Source: an uncultured Candidatus Pelagibacter sp.
GTDB lineage: Bacteria; Pseudomonadota; Alphaproteobacteria; Pelagibacterales; Pelagibacteraceae
NCBI GenBank assembly: GCA_905612435.1
Contig: CAJQRZ010000010.1
Coordinates: 62,001-126,000 of the forward strand
DNA: 64,000 bases
Direction of reading: 5' to 3'
This document shows, in pieces, positions 16,230-24,959 of the stretch. Both the position numbers and the translations under genes were made by a program. The notes below the pieces were generated by a model. That model searched no databases. It was given only the letters and a program-made list of their open reading frames with translations, and was not told where the DNA came from. Numbering within the stretch: position 1 is the stretch's first letter; each line of letters begins with the position of its first letter.

Positions 16230-17699
16230 ATGACTGACTTAGAAAAACATGTAGCTCAACCTGGTAGAGATAAATTAGTAAAACAAGTTAGAGCTAAAAT
16301 TAATGAGCTAGGTGTTGAGTATATATTTTTTCAATTTATTTCTGTAACTGGAAGAGTTGTAGGTAAAGGTATCCCTACTGATCATTGGGAAAGAACTTGT
16401 GAAAAAGGTTTTCAATTAGTTTACGGAGCAACAGCAAACTTGTTTGTTGATCGTCATGGTGATTATATTGGCTATGGACCAGAAGCAAAAGAGTTGGTTG
16501 GTATACCTGATCCTGAAACTTTTTGTCAACTCCCTTGGGATAAAAAAGTTGCAAGAGTATTTGTTACTTGCTTTAGAAATAGAGAAGAAAGAGAAAATCC
16601 AGGCGCACATCTAACTTCAGATTGTCGTGGAAATTTAAGATTACATGCTCAAGAATTTAAAAAGAAACATGGTTACCAATTAAGAGTTGGAACAGAGCCA
16701 GAAATGATGTGGTTAACCAAAAATGAAGATGGTTCACCAACAGGTAAAGGTTACTCTAAACCTTATTGTTATCATATAGATCAATTTGAATCTCTAAGAC
16801 CAGTTTTCATGAAAGTTTTTGAATACGCTAGAGCAATGGGTTTTGATATGATTCAAGGTGATCATGAAGATGCACCAGGACAATTAGAATTAAACTGGAT
16901 GTATGATGATGTTTTAAGAAATGCAGATAGACTTTCTACTTACAGACAAATTTGTGCACAAGTTGCTAGAGAATTTAATTTAATAGCCTGCTTTATGACT
17001 AAACCATTTATGGGTGTTTCTGCAAGTGGTTGTCACACTAATATGTCTTTATGGACAGGTGGAAAAGATGTGATTAATAAATTACACCACAAGTCTTTAC
17101 CTGCTATGGATGAAGTATTTACTTATGTTGAGGGTGGAACAAATACTTTTATGCCTGATACTAAAGATATTCAATTACCAGGTAAAATTGGTTTAAAAGC
17201 TATTGGTGGAGTAATGAAGCATTTAGGTGCTTTAACTGCAATAGGTTCTTCTACTGTGAACTCGTACAGAAGATTATGGGATACGGGATTCTGGGCGCCT
17301 GTTTATGCTGACTGGGGATTTCAAAACAGAACTTGTGGATTAAGAGTATCTGCTCCAGGAAGGTTTGAATATCGTTCAGTTGATTCAATGCACAATCCAT
17401 ATTTAATGGGTTCTGGGTTATTAAAATGTTTTGAAGACGGGATAACAAATAATATTGATCCAGGAAAACCTGAATCTAGAAGTATGTATGAAGCTCAAGC
17501 TGCTGGGAAAAAGGTTAAAAAATTACCAATGAGTCTTGGTGAAGCATTAAATCGTTTAGCAGAAGATGAAGTTATCAAATCAGCTATGCCGGATGAAATG
17601 TATAAAGTTTTCCATTGGTATAAAAATGATGAATGGGAAAAATTTTTAGGTGCAACAACTCAATGGGATCTAGATACTTATCTAGACTGTCTACCATAG
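16230..17699 (+). CDS. gmaS: Gamma-glutamylmethylamide synthetase (glutamine synthetase family)
   Basis: ATP-dependent ligase joining glutamate and methylamine to gamma-glutamylmethylamide, the first step of the N-methylglutamate pathway. The 489-residue protein carries the glutamine-synthetase catalytic motifs: RVGTEPEMMWL (metal glutamate), GDHEDAPGQLELNW, SGCHTNMSLW, STVNSYRRLW and GRFEYRSVD. It is longer than GlnT of the second cluster (441 residues) and, unlike it, keeps the conserved early segment FQFISVTGRVVGKGIP. It is followed after 25 bases by mgsA. The mgsABC neighbours are the main reason to call it GmaS and not an ordinary glutamine synthetase. Confidence 0.9.
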   Translation: MTDLEKHVAQPGRDKLVKQVRAKINELGVEYIFFQFISVTGRVVGKGIPTDHWERTCEKGFQLVYGATANLFVDRHGDYIGYGPEAKELVGIPDPETFCQLPWDKKVARVFVTCFRNREERENPGAHLTSDCRGNLRLHAQEFKKKHGYQLRVGTEPEMMWLTKNEDGSPTGKGYSKPYCYHIDQFESLRPVFMKVFEYARAMGFDMIQGDHEDAPGQLELNWMYDDVLRNADRLSTYRQICAQVAREFNLIACFMTKPFMGVSASGCHTNMSLWTGGKDVINKLHHKSLPAMDEVFTYVEGGTNTFMPDTKDIQLPGKIGLKAIGGVMKHLGALTAIGSSTVNSYRRLWDTGFWAPVYADWGFQNRTCGLRVSAPGRFEYRSVDSMHNPYLMGSGLLKCFEDGITNNIDPGKPESRSMYEAQAAGKKVKKLPMSLGEALNRLAEDEVIKSAMPDEMYKVFHWYKNDEWEKFLGATTQWDLDTYLDCLP

Positions 17700-17724
17700 T
17701 CTTTAATAATAAAAGGGGAAATAT

Positions 17725-18669
17725 ATGTGCGGAATTGCAGGGTTAATTCATAGAGGAAAATCTTCCAACGTAGGGAAAGAGCTTCAAGGTATGCTTCAAG
17801 CATTAAAACATAGAGGAGAAGACTCAACTGGTTACGCTTTATATGGTGATACTGATGGTAAAAACTTTATCATGCGTTTTAAAGTTGGTGAAAATGTTGG
17901 TGAAGGAAGTTCGTCAGTAATGGAAGAGACTTCTGTTTATGATGAAAGGAAAAAAATAGTTGATCAATATCTCTCTGAATTGGGAGCTAGAATAGTTAAA
18001 GAGGAAAGAATTTTACCCTACTCTTTAAGATATGAAATCGCTTACGATACAAAAGACTTATTAGAATTTTCACAAAAAATTGAAAGTATTCCAGGAGTTG
18101 AAATTCTTTCTATGGGAAAATCATTAGAAGTAATTAAAGACCTAGGTAATGCTAAAATGGTTTGCGATAGATATAATCTAGACAAAGTTGTTGGAACTCA
18201 TGCAATTGGTCATGCTAGAATGGCTACAGAGTCTGGTGTTGATATTAAATCAGCTCATCCTTTCTGGGGTTATCCTTTTAGTGATGTATCGGTAGTTCAT
18301 AATGGACAATTAACTAACTATTGGAACAACAGAAGATTGTTGGAAAATAAAGGTATGAGATTTATGTCTGAATGTGACTCAGAGCTAATAGCTGTATACA
18401 TAGCTCAAAAAATGAGAGAGGGAGCTAGTCTTGAAGAAGGCATGAGAGCTTCTTTAACGGGTCTTGATGGAGTGTTTACATATTTTGTTGCAACAAAAGA
18501 TTCATTAGGAATGGCAAAAGATACTATGGCGGCAAAACCTTTGGTTCTTTATGAATCAGATGATTTGGTGGCAATGGGTTCAGAAGAAATCGCGATCAGA
18601 TCAATTCTTCCACAGGAAATTGATACATATGATCCATTTGATGGAGAGGTAAAAGTATGGCAAATCTAA
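17725..18669 (+). CDS. mgsA: N-methylglutamate synthase subunit A (glutamine amidotransferase type II)
   Basis: Subunit related to the N-terminal glutaminase domain of glutamate synthase. It starts MCGIAGLIHRG, with Cys2 as the nucleophile after removal of methionine, and has GTHAIGHARMATES, VVHNGQLTNY and ECDSELIA, all typical of class II amidotransferases. The 314 residues contain an insertion near residues 55-145 relative to simple GltB amidotransferase domains. It is preceded by a strong ribosome site (AAAAGGGGAAA). The mgsB start lies inside its end, overlapping by 13 bases. In the NMG pathway it would strip methylamine from gamma-glutamylmethylamide and pass it to the synthase site. Confidence 0.9.
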   Translation: MCGIAGLIHRGKSSNVGKELQGMLQALKHRGEDSTGYALYGDTDGKNFIMRFKVGENVGEGSSSVMEETSVYDERKKIVDQYLSELGARIVKEERILPYSLRYEIAYDTKDLLEFSQKIESIPGVEILSMGKSLEVIKDLGNAKMVCDRYNLDKVVGTHAIGHARMATESGVDIKSAHPFWGYPFSDVSVVHNGQLTNYWNNRRLLENKGMRFMSECDSELIAVYIAQKMREGASLEEGMRASLTGLDGVFTYFVATKDSLGMAKDTMAAKPLVLYESDDLVAMGSEEIAIRSILPQEIDTYDPFDGEVKVWQI

Positions 18670-19511
18670 AAACAACTGACAAAAAATCTAAATCACAGTC
18701 AATGGGTATGCACACAGAGGTGCTTACAGGTAGAACGCAACAAAAATTTTTTAACCCCTCTGAGGCAGAAAATTTTTACTATTTTGGTACTTATGATGTT
18801 GATTTCAATAAAAGAACTGAACTTGATGTTAAAGAAATGACAGCACCTGAAGCTAATAAAAAAATTGATAATTTAATGAGCCAAGGCTATGGAACGATTG
18901 TTATAAAAAACCCTCAAGGAAAACATAGTTTAGGTGTTGGTATTTTAAACAAACTAAACTTAATTTTTGAAGGAAGTTTGGGTTATTTTGGTATGGGCTC
19001 TTGTGATGGTCCTACTGTTAGAATTAATGGAAGAGTTGGTTGGTCTTGTGCAGAAAATTTAATGGCTGGAAAAGTTGTTATAGAAAAAAATGCTGGCTCA
19101 TGTTTTGGTGCTGCCATAAGAGGTGGTGATTTAATTTGTAAAGGAAGTGTTGGTGCAAGAACTGGTATAGACATGAAAGGTGGAACTATCATTGTTGGTG
19201 GTGACGCTGGTGCATTTACAGGTTTTATGATGCAAAGAGGAAGAATTATTATTCTAGGAGATGTTGGGATAAACTTGGGAGACTCTATGTATGATGGCAC
19301 AATATTTATTGGTGGAAAAATAGGATCATTTGGAAGTGACGCTGTTCCTGGAGATTTAACTTCTAATGACCAAGATTGGTTAAAGAGAAAATTAAAAGTT
19401 GCAGAAATCGGTGAAAAATTTGATGTTAGTAAAATGACAAAAATAGTATCTGGTAAAAAACTTTGGAATTATGATAATTTAGAACCTACAGAAAAAAAAG
19501 GAGCAATTTAA
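18657..19511 (+). CDS. mgsB: N-methylglutamate synthase subunit B (GltB C-terminal-like domain)
   Basis: A 284-residue protein corresponding to the GXGXG beta-helix domain of glutamate synthase (GltB C-terminal domain). The repeated glycine pattern is plain: GSLGYFGMGSCDGPTVRING, AGSCFGAAIRGG, VGARTGIDMKGG, GDAGAFTGFMMQRG, GDVGINLGDSMYDG. It has an extra N-terminal segment of about 50 residues compared with its paralogue at 24274. It overlaps mgsA by 13 bases and shares one base with mgsC (TAATG), so the three are translationally coupled. The domain is structural within the synthase complex. Confidence 0.9.
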   Translation: MANLKTTDKKSKSQSMGMHTEVLTGRTQQKFFNPSEAENFYYFGTYDVDFNKRTELDVKEMTAPEANKKIDNLMSQGYGTIVIKNPQGKHSLGVGILNKLNLIFEGSLGYFGMGSCDGPTVRINGRVGWSCAENLMAGKVVIEKNAGSCFGAAIRGGDLICKGSVGARTGIDMKGGTIIVGGDAGAFTGFMMQRGRIIILGDVGINLGDSMYDGTIFIGGKIGSFGSDAVPGDLTSNDQDWLKRKLKVAEIGEKFDVSKMTKIVSGKKLWNYDNLEPTEKKGAI

Positions 19512-20923
19512 TGGCTAAGAAAAAAACCAAAAAAAATATTAAAAAAAATGGTAAAGTTGGTGGAAAAGCTGACGTACATATAAATGAAGATGGTAGTAGA
19601 AATAAAAGTTTACTTGGCCGAAATGCAATTTTTACTCCTGAAGTCATAGATGATATCCACATTAAAGCTCAGTTAGGAAGATATAGAATGCGTGGAATGG
19701 CATTGATGAAAAAAATCCCAACATTTGATGACTTGGTATTTTTACCAGGAACTCTTACTAGGTTTGTAATTGAAGGATATAGAGAAAAATGTGAAACAAA
19801 AACTATCATTGGTCCAAATTGTGAAAACCCAATTGAACTTGATATACCAGTTTATATTACAGGTATGAGTTTTGGAGCGCTTTCTTATGAAGCAAAAACT
19901 GCCTTAGCAAGAGGTGCAACAATGGCTGGAAGTGCTACTTGTTCAGGAGAAGGTGGCATGATACCTGATGAACGAAGATATTCTGAAAAATGGTATTACC
20001 AATGTATTCAGTCAAGGTATGGTTTTAACCCACACCATGCACAACTTGCTGATGCAATTGAAGTATTTATTGGTCAAGGACAAAAAGTTGGAATGGGTGG
20101 ACATTTAATGGGTCAAAAAGTTACTGATCAAGTTGCAGAAATGAGATCTTTACCTTCTGGTATTGATCAAAGATCTCCAGCAAGACACCCCGATTGGTTG
20201 GGACCAGATGATTTAGCTTTAAAAGTTCAAGAGCTAAGACAATTAACAAAAAATAAAGTTCCAATTCAATTAAAATTAGGTGCTTCAAAAGTTTATGATG
20301 ATGTTCGTATGGCTGCAAAGTGTGATCCTGACTCAATCTTTTTAGATGGAATGGAAGGTTCAACTGGAGCCGGACCTCACATAGCTGCTGCAAATACTGG
20401 TATTCCAGGGATTGCTGCAATCAGAGAAGCAAGAAGAGCTATCGATGATGTTGGTAAAACTGGAAAAGTTACATTGATTTATGCTGGTGGTGTTAGAGAC
20501 GGTGCGGATATGGCAAAAGCTTTGGCATTAGGAGCTGATGCAATAGCAATTGGAACTGGTGCTTTAATAGCTTTGAACTGTAACAAAGATATACCAGAAG
20601 CAAACTTTGAAAAAGAAATGGGTGTTAAAGCCGGTGATTGCTATCACTGTCATACTGGACGTTGTCCAGTTGGTGTTGCTACACAAGATCCTAAATTAAG
20701 ATCTAGATTGAACCCTGATGATGCTGCTTTAAGAGTTTACAACTACTTACATGCGATGACATTAGAGGCTCAACTTTTAGCAAGAGCTTGTGGTAAAACT
20801 AACATTCACTCTTTAGAGCCTGAAGATTTAGCTGCATTAACAATGGAATCTTCAGCATTAGCTAAAGTTCCTTTAACAGGAACTAACTACACTGTTGGTG
20901 TTGATAACTTTCACAAAATATAA
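19511..20923 (+). CDS. mgsC: N-methylglutamate synthase subunit C (FMN-binding glutamate synthase domain)
   Basis: The catalytic subunit of N-methylglutamate synthase, homologous to the FMN/2-oxoglutarate domain of GltB. Motifs seen in the 470 residues: ITGMSFGALSYEAKTALARG, CSGEGGMIPDER, RSPARHPDWLGPDDL, PIQLKLGAS, IFLDGMEGSTGAGP, IYAGGVRDGADMAKALALGADA and the cysteine-rich DCYHCHTGRCPVGVATQDP, which resembles the iron-sulfur region of glutamate synthases. The first 25 residues are a lysine-rich tail (KKKTKKNIKKNGK) absent from the paralogue at 24960. The adjacent unknown gene at 20933 has a similar tail. Confidence 0.9.
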   Translation: MAKKKTKKNIKKNGKVGGKADVHINEDGSRNKSLLGRNAIFTPEVIDDIHIKAQLGRYRMRGMALMKKIPTFDDLVFLPGTLTRFVIEGYREKCETKTIIGPNCENPIELDIPVYITGMSFGALSYEAKTALARGATMAGSATCSGEGGMIPDERRYSEKWYYQCIQSRYGFNPHHAQLADAIEVFIGQGQKVGMGGHLMGQKVTDQVAEMRSLPSGIDQRSPARHPDWLGPDDLALKVQELRQLTKNKVPIQLKLGASKVYDDVRMAAKCDPDSIFLDGMEGSTGAGPHIAAANTGIPGIAAIREARRAIDDVGKTGKVTLIYAGGVRDGADMAKALALGADAIAIGTGALIALNCNKDIPEANFEKEMGVKAGDCYHCHTGRCPVGVATQDPKLRSRLNPDDAALRVYNYLHAMTLEAQLLARACGKTNIHSLEPEDLAALTMESSALAKVPLTGTNYTVGVDNFHKI

Positions 20924-20932
20924 GGGGTAATT

Positions 20933-21343
20933 ATGGTTAAGAAAAAAACAAAAGCAAAAGTAAAAAAAGAAAAAAAAATAAAACTTGGTGGTAAATCTAA
21001 AGAAACCGCTAGAGAAAAAATGATTGGGCAACATATTGGTTATAGGTATGATGTTAACTTATTGCCTGATTATAAAAAAATTACTCCATTTTTAAAAAAA
21101 TATGTTGAAGCGATGGGTTGGGATGATCTTAACTGGTTAGAAGATGTACATATGGGATATGAAGAAGATAAACCTGCTGTATTTTGTAGAAATGCTAATG
21201 GTTGGGTTACTATTCCAAAATCAATTAAGCTACCTAACAACCAACAAGATAGAGATATGATAGCTAGAGAACTTTTAGTTAAATTTCAAATGTCTCCAAA
21301 GCATCCACTTGTTGATTTAAAAAAAGCATACTTAAAATTTTAA
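20933..21343 (+). CDS. Conserved-looking unknown protein of the N-methylglutamate operon
   Basis: I do not recognise this 136-residue protein. It follows mgsC after nine bases, with a ribosome-like AAGGGG before the ATG, and ends the gmaS-mgsABC run. The first 30 residues are extremely lysine-rich (KKKTKAKVKKEKKIK), much like the tail of MgsC. The rest is compact, with aromatic and acidic residues (MGWDDLNWLEDVHMGYEED) and one cysteine (AVFCRNANGWVTIP), and no signal peptide or membrane helix. It could be an accessory or assembly factor of the synthase; only its position supports this. Confidence 0.7.
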   Translation: MVKKKTKAKVKKEKKIKLGGKSKETAREKMIGQHIGYRYDVNLLPDYKKITPFLKKYVEAMGWDDLNWLEDVHMGYEEDKPAVFCRNANGWVTIPKSIKLPNNQQDRDMIARELLVKFQMSPKHPLVDLKKAYLKF

Positions 21344-21523
21344 TTTAAACTTTTAAGATATTCAATTAGAGGTTGTTATTTTTTTTATAACTTTAAGCTT
21401 CTTTCTATTTTCCGCGTAATTATTAGTTTTTTTATTAACAATTTTTTATATATATAAATTTTATTATTGTTTGTCGCACCCAATTTATTTAGTCTTTTTG
21501 AAAAATAAATATAGGGAGAGATT

Positions 21524-22924
21524 ATGACAGATCAATTAGGGGCTCTTACAGTTATATTTACAGAATTTTACTACTGGGTAACAGTGGTATTGATGTTTTT
21601 AATTCACGTCGGATTCTGTATGTATGAAGTTGGAGCTTCACGTTATAAGCATCACCAACATACTTTAATGAAAAATACCATGTTAATACCGCTAGTAACG
21701 GTCACTTGGTTTTTCTTTGGTTGGTGGATTTACTGGGCATTCCCAACAGGACCGGGAATAGCTCCTTCAATAATGAATGAGAGTGCTGCGCTAATTATGG
21801 ACGATAGTACTTTTAGTGCGAAATGGTATGCGCCAAATACTGAATTTATGGCGGTTAACTTAGGTGACCACATAAGTGGAGTATTCTGGGCTGCGTTCTT
21901 ACTATTCTCATGGACGGCTGCTTCAATCGTTTCTGGAGCAATCATTGAAAGAATTACAACTTTTGCATTTGGAATTTTAGCCATTGCAATAGGTTCATTT
22001 TTCTGGGTGATTGATGCTGCTTGGGGATGGCACTTTGATGGATGGATGCTCAAAATTTTAGGATATCATGACGCTTATGCATCAGGAGTAATTCATGCAA
22101 TTGCGGGTGGATTTGCTTTAGGTGTTCTAATCGTTTTAGGACCTAGAATTGGAAAATTCTCATCAAGTGGTGAACCAAGAAATATAGGACCAAGAAATCC
22201 TTGGCTAGTTACAATTGGATTATTTTTAATCTATACTGGTTTCTGGGGATTTTATGCGGCATGTAATATACCGATATTTGATCTTGGACCTGAGTATGGA
22301 ATGGAAGGCGTAACATACTGGACAGCTACAAACATATATGTAACCCCTACTACACTGAGTGGTATAACAATGAACTTCTTGATGTCATTATCAGGTGGAT
22401 TATTGGCTGGATACGTGGTCGCCAAAGGTGATCCTTTCTGGACTTACTCAAGTGGACTGGCAGGTATCATCTGTGCATCGGCAGGTAATGATTTGTATCA
22501 CCCGATACAAGCAATGCTTATTGGTGCGATCGGTGTTGTGATTGCATACAAACTACATTACTGGGTTGAACGTAAGTTCAAAATCGATGATGCAGTTGGT
22601 GCGGTAGCAGTACACGGTTACGCAGGAGTTGCTGGACTTATAATTTGTGGATTTGTTTTAAATGGCTATCCTTCATCTGGATACAGTGTTGGAGCTATGT
22701 GGGACGGATCAACTTATGCATCAATCAACCCATTAGGGCAATTTCTAGGAGCAATTATAATGTTCGTAGTTCTTGGACTAATACCAGGCTATGTCTTGGC
22801 TAGAATACTAAACGGATTTGGTAAATTAAGAATACCACGTGAAGTAGAAATAGCTGGACTAGACTATGAAATGATGGAGGACGATAGAGATGCTGAAAAA
22901 GCGGTCGCCTCTTCAACTAGGTAA
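21524..22924 (+). CDS. amtB: Ammonium/methylammonium transporter (Amt family)
   Basis: An inner-membrane channel of 466 residues with about eleven hydrophobic helices. Both pore histidines of the family appear to be kept: GVIHAIAGGFALG in mid-protein and VAVHGYAGVAGLI near residue 370. The N-terminal helices resemble a divergent Amt branch (MFLIHVGFCMYEVGASRYKH). Codon use and a somewhat higher local GC content set it apart from the neighbours, perhaps from selection on an abundant protein. It sits between the methylamine operon and the second glx set, so methylammonium uptake is as likely as ammonium. A good ribosome site (AGGGAGAG) precedes the ATG. The 180 bases upstream hold only A/T-rich sequence and no clear promoter. 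Confidence 0.93.
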   Translation: MTDQLGALTVIFTEFYYWVTVVLMFLIHVGFCMYEVGASRYKHHQHTLMKNTMLIPLVTVTWFFFGWWIYWAFPTGPGIAPSIMNESAALIMDDSTFSAKWYAPNTEFMAVNLGDHISGVFWAAFLLFSWTAASIVSGAIIERITTFAFGILAIAIGSFFWVIDAAWGWHFDGWMLKILGYHDAYASGVIHAIAGGFALGVLIVLGPRIGKFSSSGEPRNIGPRNPWLVTIGLFLIYTGFWGFYAACNIPIFDLGPEYGMEGVTYWTATNIYVTPTTLSGITMNFLMSLSGGLLAGYVVAKGDPFWTYSSGLAGIICASAGNDLYHPIQAMLIGAIGVVIAYKLHYWVERKFKIDDAVGAVAVHGYAGVAGLIICGFVLNGYPSSGYSVGAMWDGSTYASINPLGQFLGAIIMFVVLGLIPGYVLARILNGFGKLRIPREVEIAGLDYEMMEDDRDAEKAVASSTR

Positions 22925-22936
22925 AGGAGAAAATAT

Positions 22937-23161
22937 ATGGCTACAGTTACAAACTGGATAGATCATTTAAGTGCAGAAGAAGTTGTCGGAGCAGTTTATC
23001 CGGGAGCAGGATCCACTGAAACTTTACTAGTTATTCTTGGTGTAGTTTTTTGGATTGGCTGGCATGTCATCACAGCTAGATCTGAAAGTGAAAAACTTTC
23101 AAGGTTAGCTAAAAAAAGACATGGTGCTAATGATCATAAAAGCAATGTTACCGAATGGTAA
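22937..23161 (+). CDS. Small single-helix membrane protein next to AmtB
   Basis: A 74-residue protein starting 12 bases after amtB, with its own ribosome site (AAAGGAGA). It has an acidic N-terminal part, one hydrophobic helix at about residues 29-46 (LLVILGVVFWIGWHVITA) and a basic, polar C-terminal tail. No family was recognised. It ends just before a strong terminator, so amtB and this gene form a two-gene unit. An auxiliary role for the transporter is a reasonable inference from co-transcription only. Confidence 0.75.
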   Translation: MATVTNWIDHLSAEEVVGAVYPGAGSTETLLVILGVVFWIGWHVITARSESEKLSRLAKKRHGANDHKSNVTEW

Positions 23162-23177
23162 TATAAATTAAAGATTT

Positions 23178-23210
23178 GGGCGCTACTTGATTGTGGCGCC
23201 CTTTTTTTTT
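23178..23210 (+). terminator. Strong rho-independent terminator after the amtB unit
   Basis: GGGCGC (23178-23183) pairs with GCGCCC (23196-23201), extended by a T-G and an A-T pair around an eight-base loop, then nine T residues follow. It is one of the most GC-rich spots in the window and closes the amtB transcript. Confidence 0.93.
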
Positions 23211-23224
23211 ATAAAATTTAAAAA

Positions 23225-23377
23225 ATGACTGAAAATAACAACGAAGATCAAAGACCAAGTAAGATGATAGGTGTAGTATTTCCAAAAGCTAAATATGGTG
23301 TAATAACGGCTATTATCATCATTGTGGTAGTTAATCTTATCTATTATAAAGATTTCTTAATATCTTTAATAAAATAA
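23225..23377 (+). CDS. Small 50-residue membrane protein before glxB
   Basis: The ATG at 23225 opens a 50-codon frame ending with TAA at 23375-23377, twelve bases before the glxB ATG. The first 24 residues are polar (MTENNNEDQRPSK), then one hydrophobic helix follows (VITAIIIIVVVNLI) and a short tail ends IKDF-like residues. It starts 15 bases after the amtB terminator, so it would lead the glxBCD-glnT transcript. There is no clear ribosome site. Clear hydrophilic-to-helix topology and position support a real gene, but no family is known to me. Confidence 0.55.
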   Translation: MTENNNEDQRPSKMIGVVFPKAKYGVITAIIIIVVVNLIYYKDFLISLIK

Positions 23378-23389
23378 ACCTAAAAAACT

Positions 23390-24274
23390 ATGTGTGGAAT
23401 TGTTGGCATCTATCTCAAAACTAAAAAATTTGAAAAGAATTTAGGTAAGATGTTATCTGTAATGTTAAATAACATGGAGTCTCGTGGACCTGATAGTGCT
23501 GGTTTTGCTATATATAAAAATGAAAGTAAAAAAATTTATAAATTTTCTTTATGCATTAATGATTTAAACTTCATTAACTTTAAAAAAGAAATATCTAAAA
23601 AGATCAAAAAAGCTAAATTAAATCAAATTTCTGATCATGTAATTCTTAAAACTCAGTTGCAACCAAAAAAAGTAATTGAAATAATAAATTCAAATTTTCC
23701 TAAAGTATCAATAGTTGGATATGGGCGATCAATAGAGATATTTAAACAAGTTGGTAAACCTAAAGATGTGGTTAAAAAATTTAAGTTAGATAGTTTTAGT
23801 GGAACACATGGAATAGGTCATACTAGAATGGCTACTGAGAGTGCAATCACTACAGATGGATCTCACCCCTATTCTACTGGTGAAGATGAATGCTTAGTTC
23901 ATAATGGTTCTTTATCTAACCATAATAATTTAAGAAGAGAACTTACTAAAAAGGGCACTATTTTTAATTCAGAGAATGACACTGAAGTAGCAGCTGGATA
24001 TGTATCTCATAATTTATCAAATAATAAATCTTTAAAGGATACTCTTACTTCTGGTCTTAAAGATTTAGATGGTTTTTATACTTTTATTGCAGGTACTAGA
24101 AAAGGATTTGCAGTAGTTAGAGATGAAATAGCATGTAAGCCTGCAGTGATAGCTGAAACAAAAAATTATGTTGCAATAGCTTCAGAGTTTCAAGCTATGG
24201 CTCATTTACCAGATGTAAATAATGCAAAAATTTTTGAACCTGAACCTGGTATTGTCTACTCTTGGGGAAAATAA
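23390..24274 (+). CDS. glxB: GlxB-type glutamine amidotransferase (second set)
   Basis: Class II amidotransferase of 294 residues, paralogous to MgsA at 17725. It starts MCGIVGIYLKTKK with the nucleophile Cys2 and keeps GTHGIGHTRMATES, CLVHNGSLSNHNN and ENDTEVAAGY. It is the first enzyme gene of a glxB-glxC-glxD-glnT order that matches the Rhizobium glx-glnT cluster as I remember it. Its stop codon shares a base with the glxC ATG. The natural amide substrate is unknown; a gamma-glutamyl amide made by the neighbouring GlnT is the likely one. Confidence 0.88.
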   Translation: MCGIVGIYLKTKKFEKNLGKMLSVMLNNMESRGPDSAGFAIYKNESKKIYKFSLCINDLNFINFKKEISKKIKKAKLNQISDHVILKTQLQPKKVIEIINSNFPKVSIVGYGRSIEIFKQVGKPKDVVKKFKLDSFSGTHGIGHTRMATESAITTDGSHPYSTGEDECLVHNGSLSNHNNLRRELTKKGTIFNSENDTEVAAGYVSHNLSNNKSLKDTLTSGLKDLDGFYTFIAGTRKGFAVVRDEIACKPAVIAETKNYVAIASEFQAMAHLPDVNNAKIFEPEPGIVYSWGK

Positions 24275-24957
24275 TGAAATTAGATTTAAAAAAAAAAAAA
24301 TTAAGAGAAATAAACAATACTTTACAAAATTTAGATATTAAAAAAAATGAGAGAGAATTCACGATTATAAATCCAGAAGGAAGTCATGCTTTATGTGCCG
24401 GACTAAACCAAGAAATGAAAATTTTAATTAAAGGACATGTTGGTTATTACTGTGCTGGAATGAACCAAAAAGCTCATGTAACTATTGATGGAAATGTTGG
24501 AACAGGTGTTGCTGAAAATATGATGTCTGGAATAGTTCATGTAAAAGGTAATGCTTCACAGTCTGCTGGAGCTACTGCTCATGGTGGTTTACTAATAATT
24601 GATGGAGATGCTAGTTCTAGGTGTGGTATTTCAATGAAAGGAATTGACATTGTAGTTAAAGGTTCGGTTGGGCATATGTCAGCGTTTATGGCACAAGCTG
24701 GAACAATGATAGTTTGTGGTGATGCAGGCGAAGCTCTAGGTGATAGCCTATATGAGACAGACATATTTGTTAAAGGATCTGTTAAATCTTTAGGTTCAGA
24801 CTGCATAGAAAAAAAAATAGAAAAAAAACATATAGATAAAATTTCTATACTTTTAAAAAAAAGTGAAATTAAAAATGTTAGACCAGAAAGTTTTAAGAGG
24901 TATGGTTCAGCAAGAAAATTATATAATTTTAACATCGATAATGTATCAAGTTATTAA
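24274..24957 (+). CDS. glxC: GlxC-type GltB C-terminal domain protein
   Basis: Beta-helix subunit paralogous to MgsB, 227 residues from the ATG at 24274. An in-frame TTG at 24262 adds four residues, but the ATG overlaps the glxB stop by one base (TAATG), the same coupling seen at mgsB-mgsC, and is preferred. The glycine repeats are visible: GHVGYYCAGMNQK, GNVGTGVAENMMSG, GDASSRCGISMKG, GDAGEALGDSLYE. A run of 13 A residues at 24288-24300 encodes lysines 6-9 and is a possible slippage site. The end lies two bases before glxD. Confidence 0.87.
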   Translation: MKLDLKKKKLREINNTLQNLDIKKNEREFTIINPEGSHALCAGLNQEMKILIKGHVGYYCAGMNQKAHVTIDGNVGTGVAENMMSGIVHVKGNASQSAGATAHGGLLIIDGDASSRCGISMKGIDIVVKGSVGHMSAFMAQAGTMIVCGDAGEALGDSLYETDIFVKGSVKSLGSDCIEKKIEKKHIDKISILLKKSEIKNVRPESFKRYGSARKLYNFNIDNVSSY

Positions 24958-24959
24958 TA

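Noticed and set aside
18983-19300. A 105-residue minus-strand frame inside mgsB
   Set aside because: It mirrors the glycine-rich repeat codons of the GXGXG domain, and a similar shadow occurs in the paralogue at 24579-24935. No independent support.
21369-21393. GTTAT and ATAAC flanking a T run before amtB, possibly a terminator for the mgs operon
   Set aside because: The T run is the loop of the hairpin and does not follow the stem, and the stem has only five A/T-rich pairs. Not convincing as a terminator.
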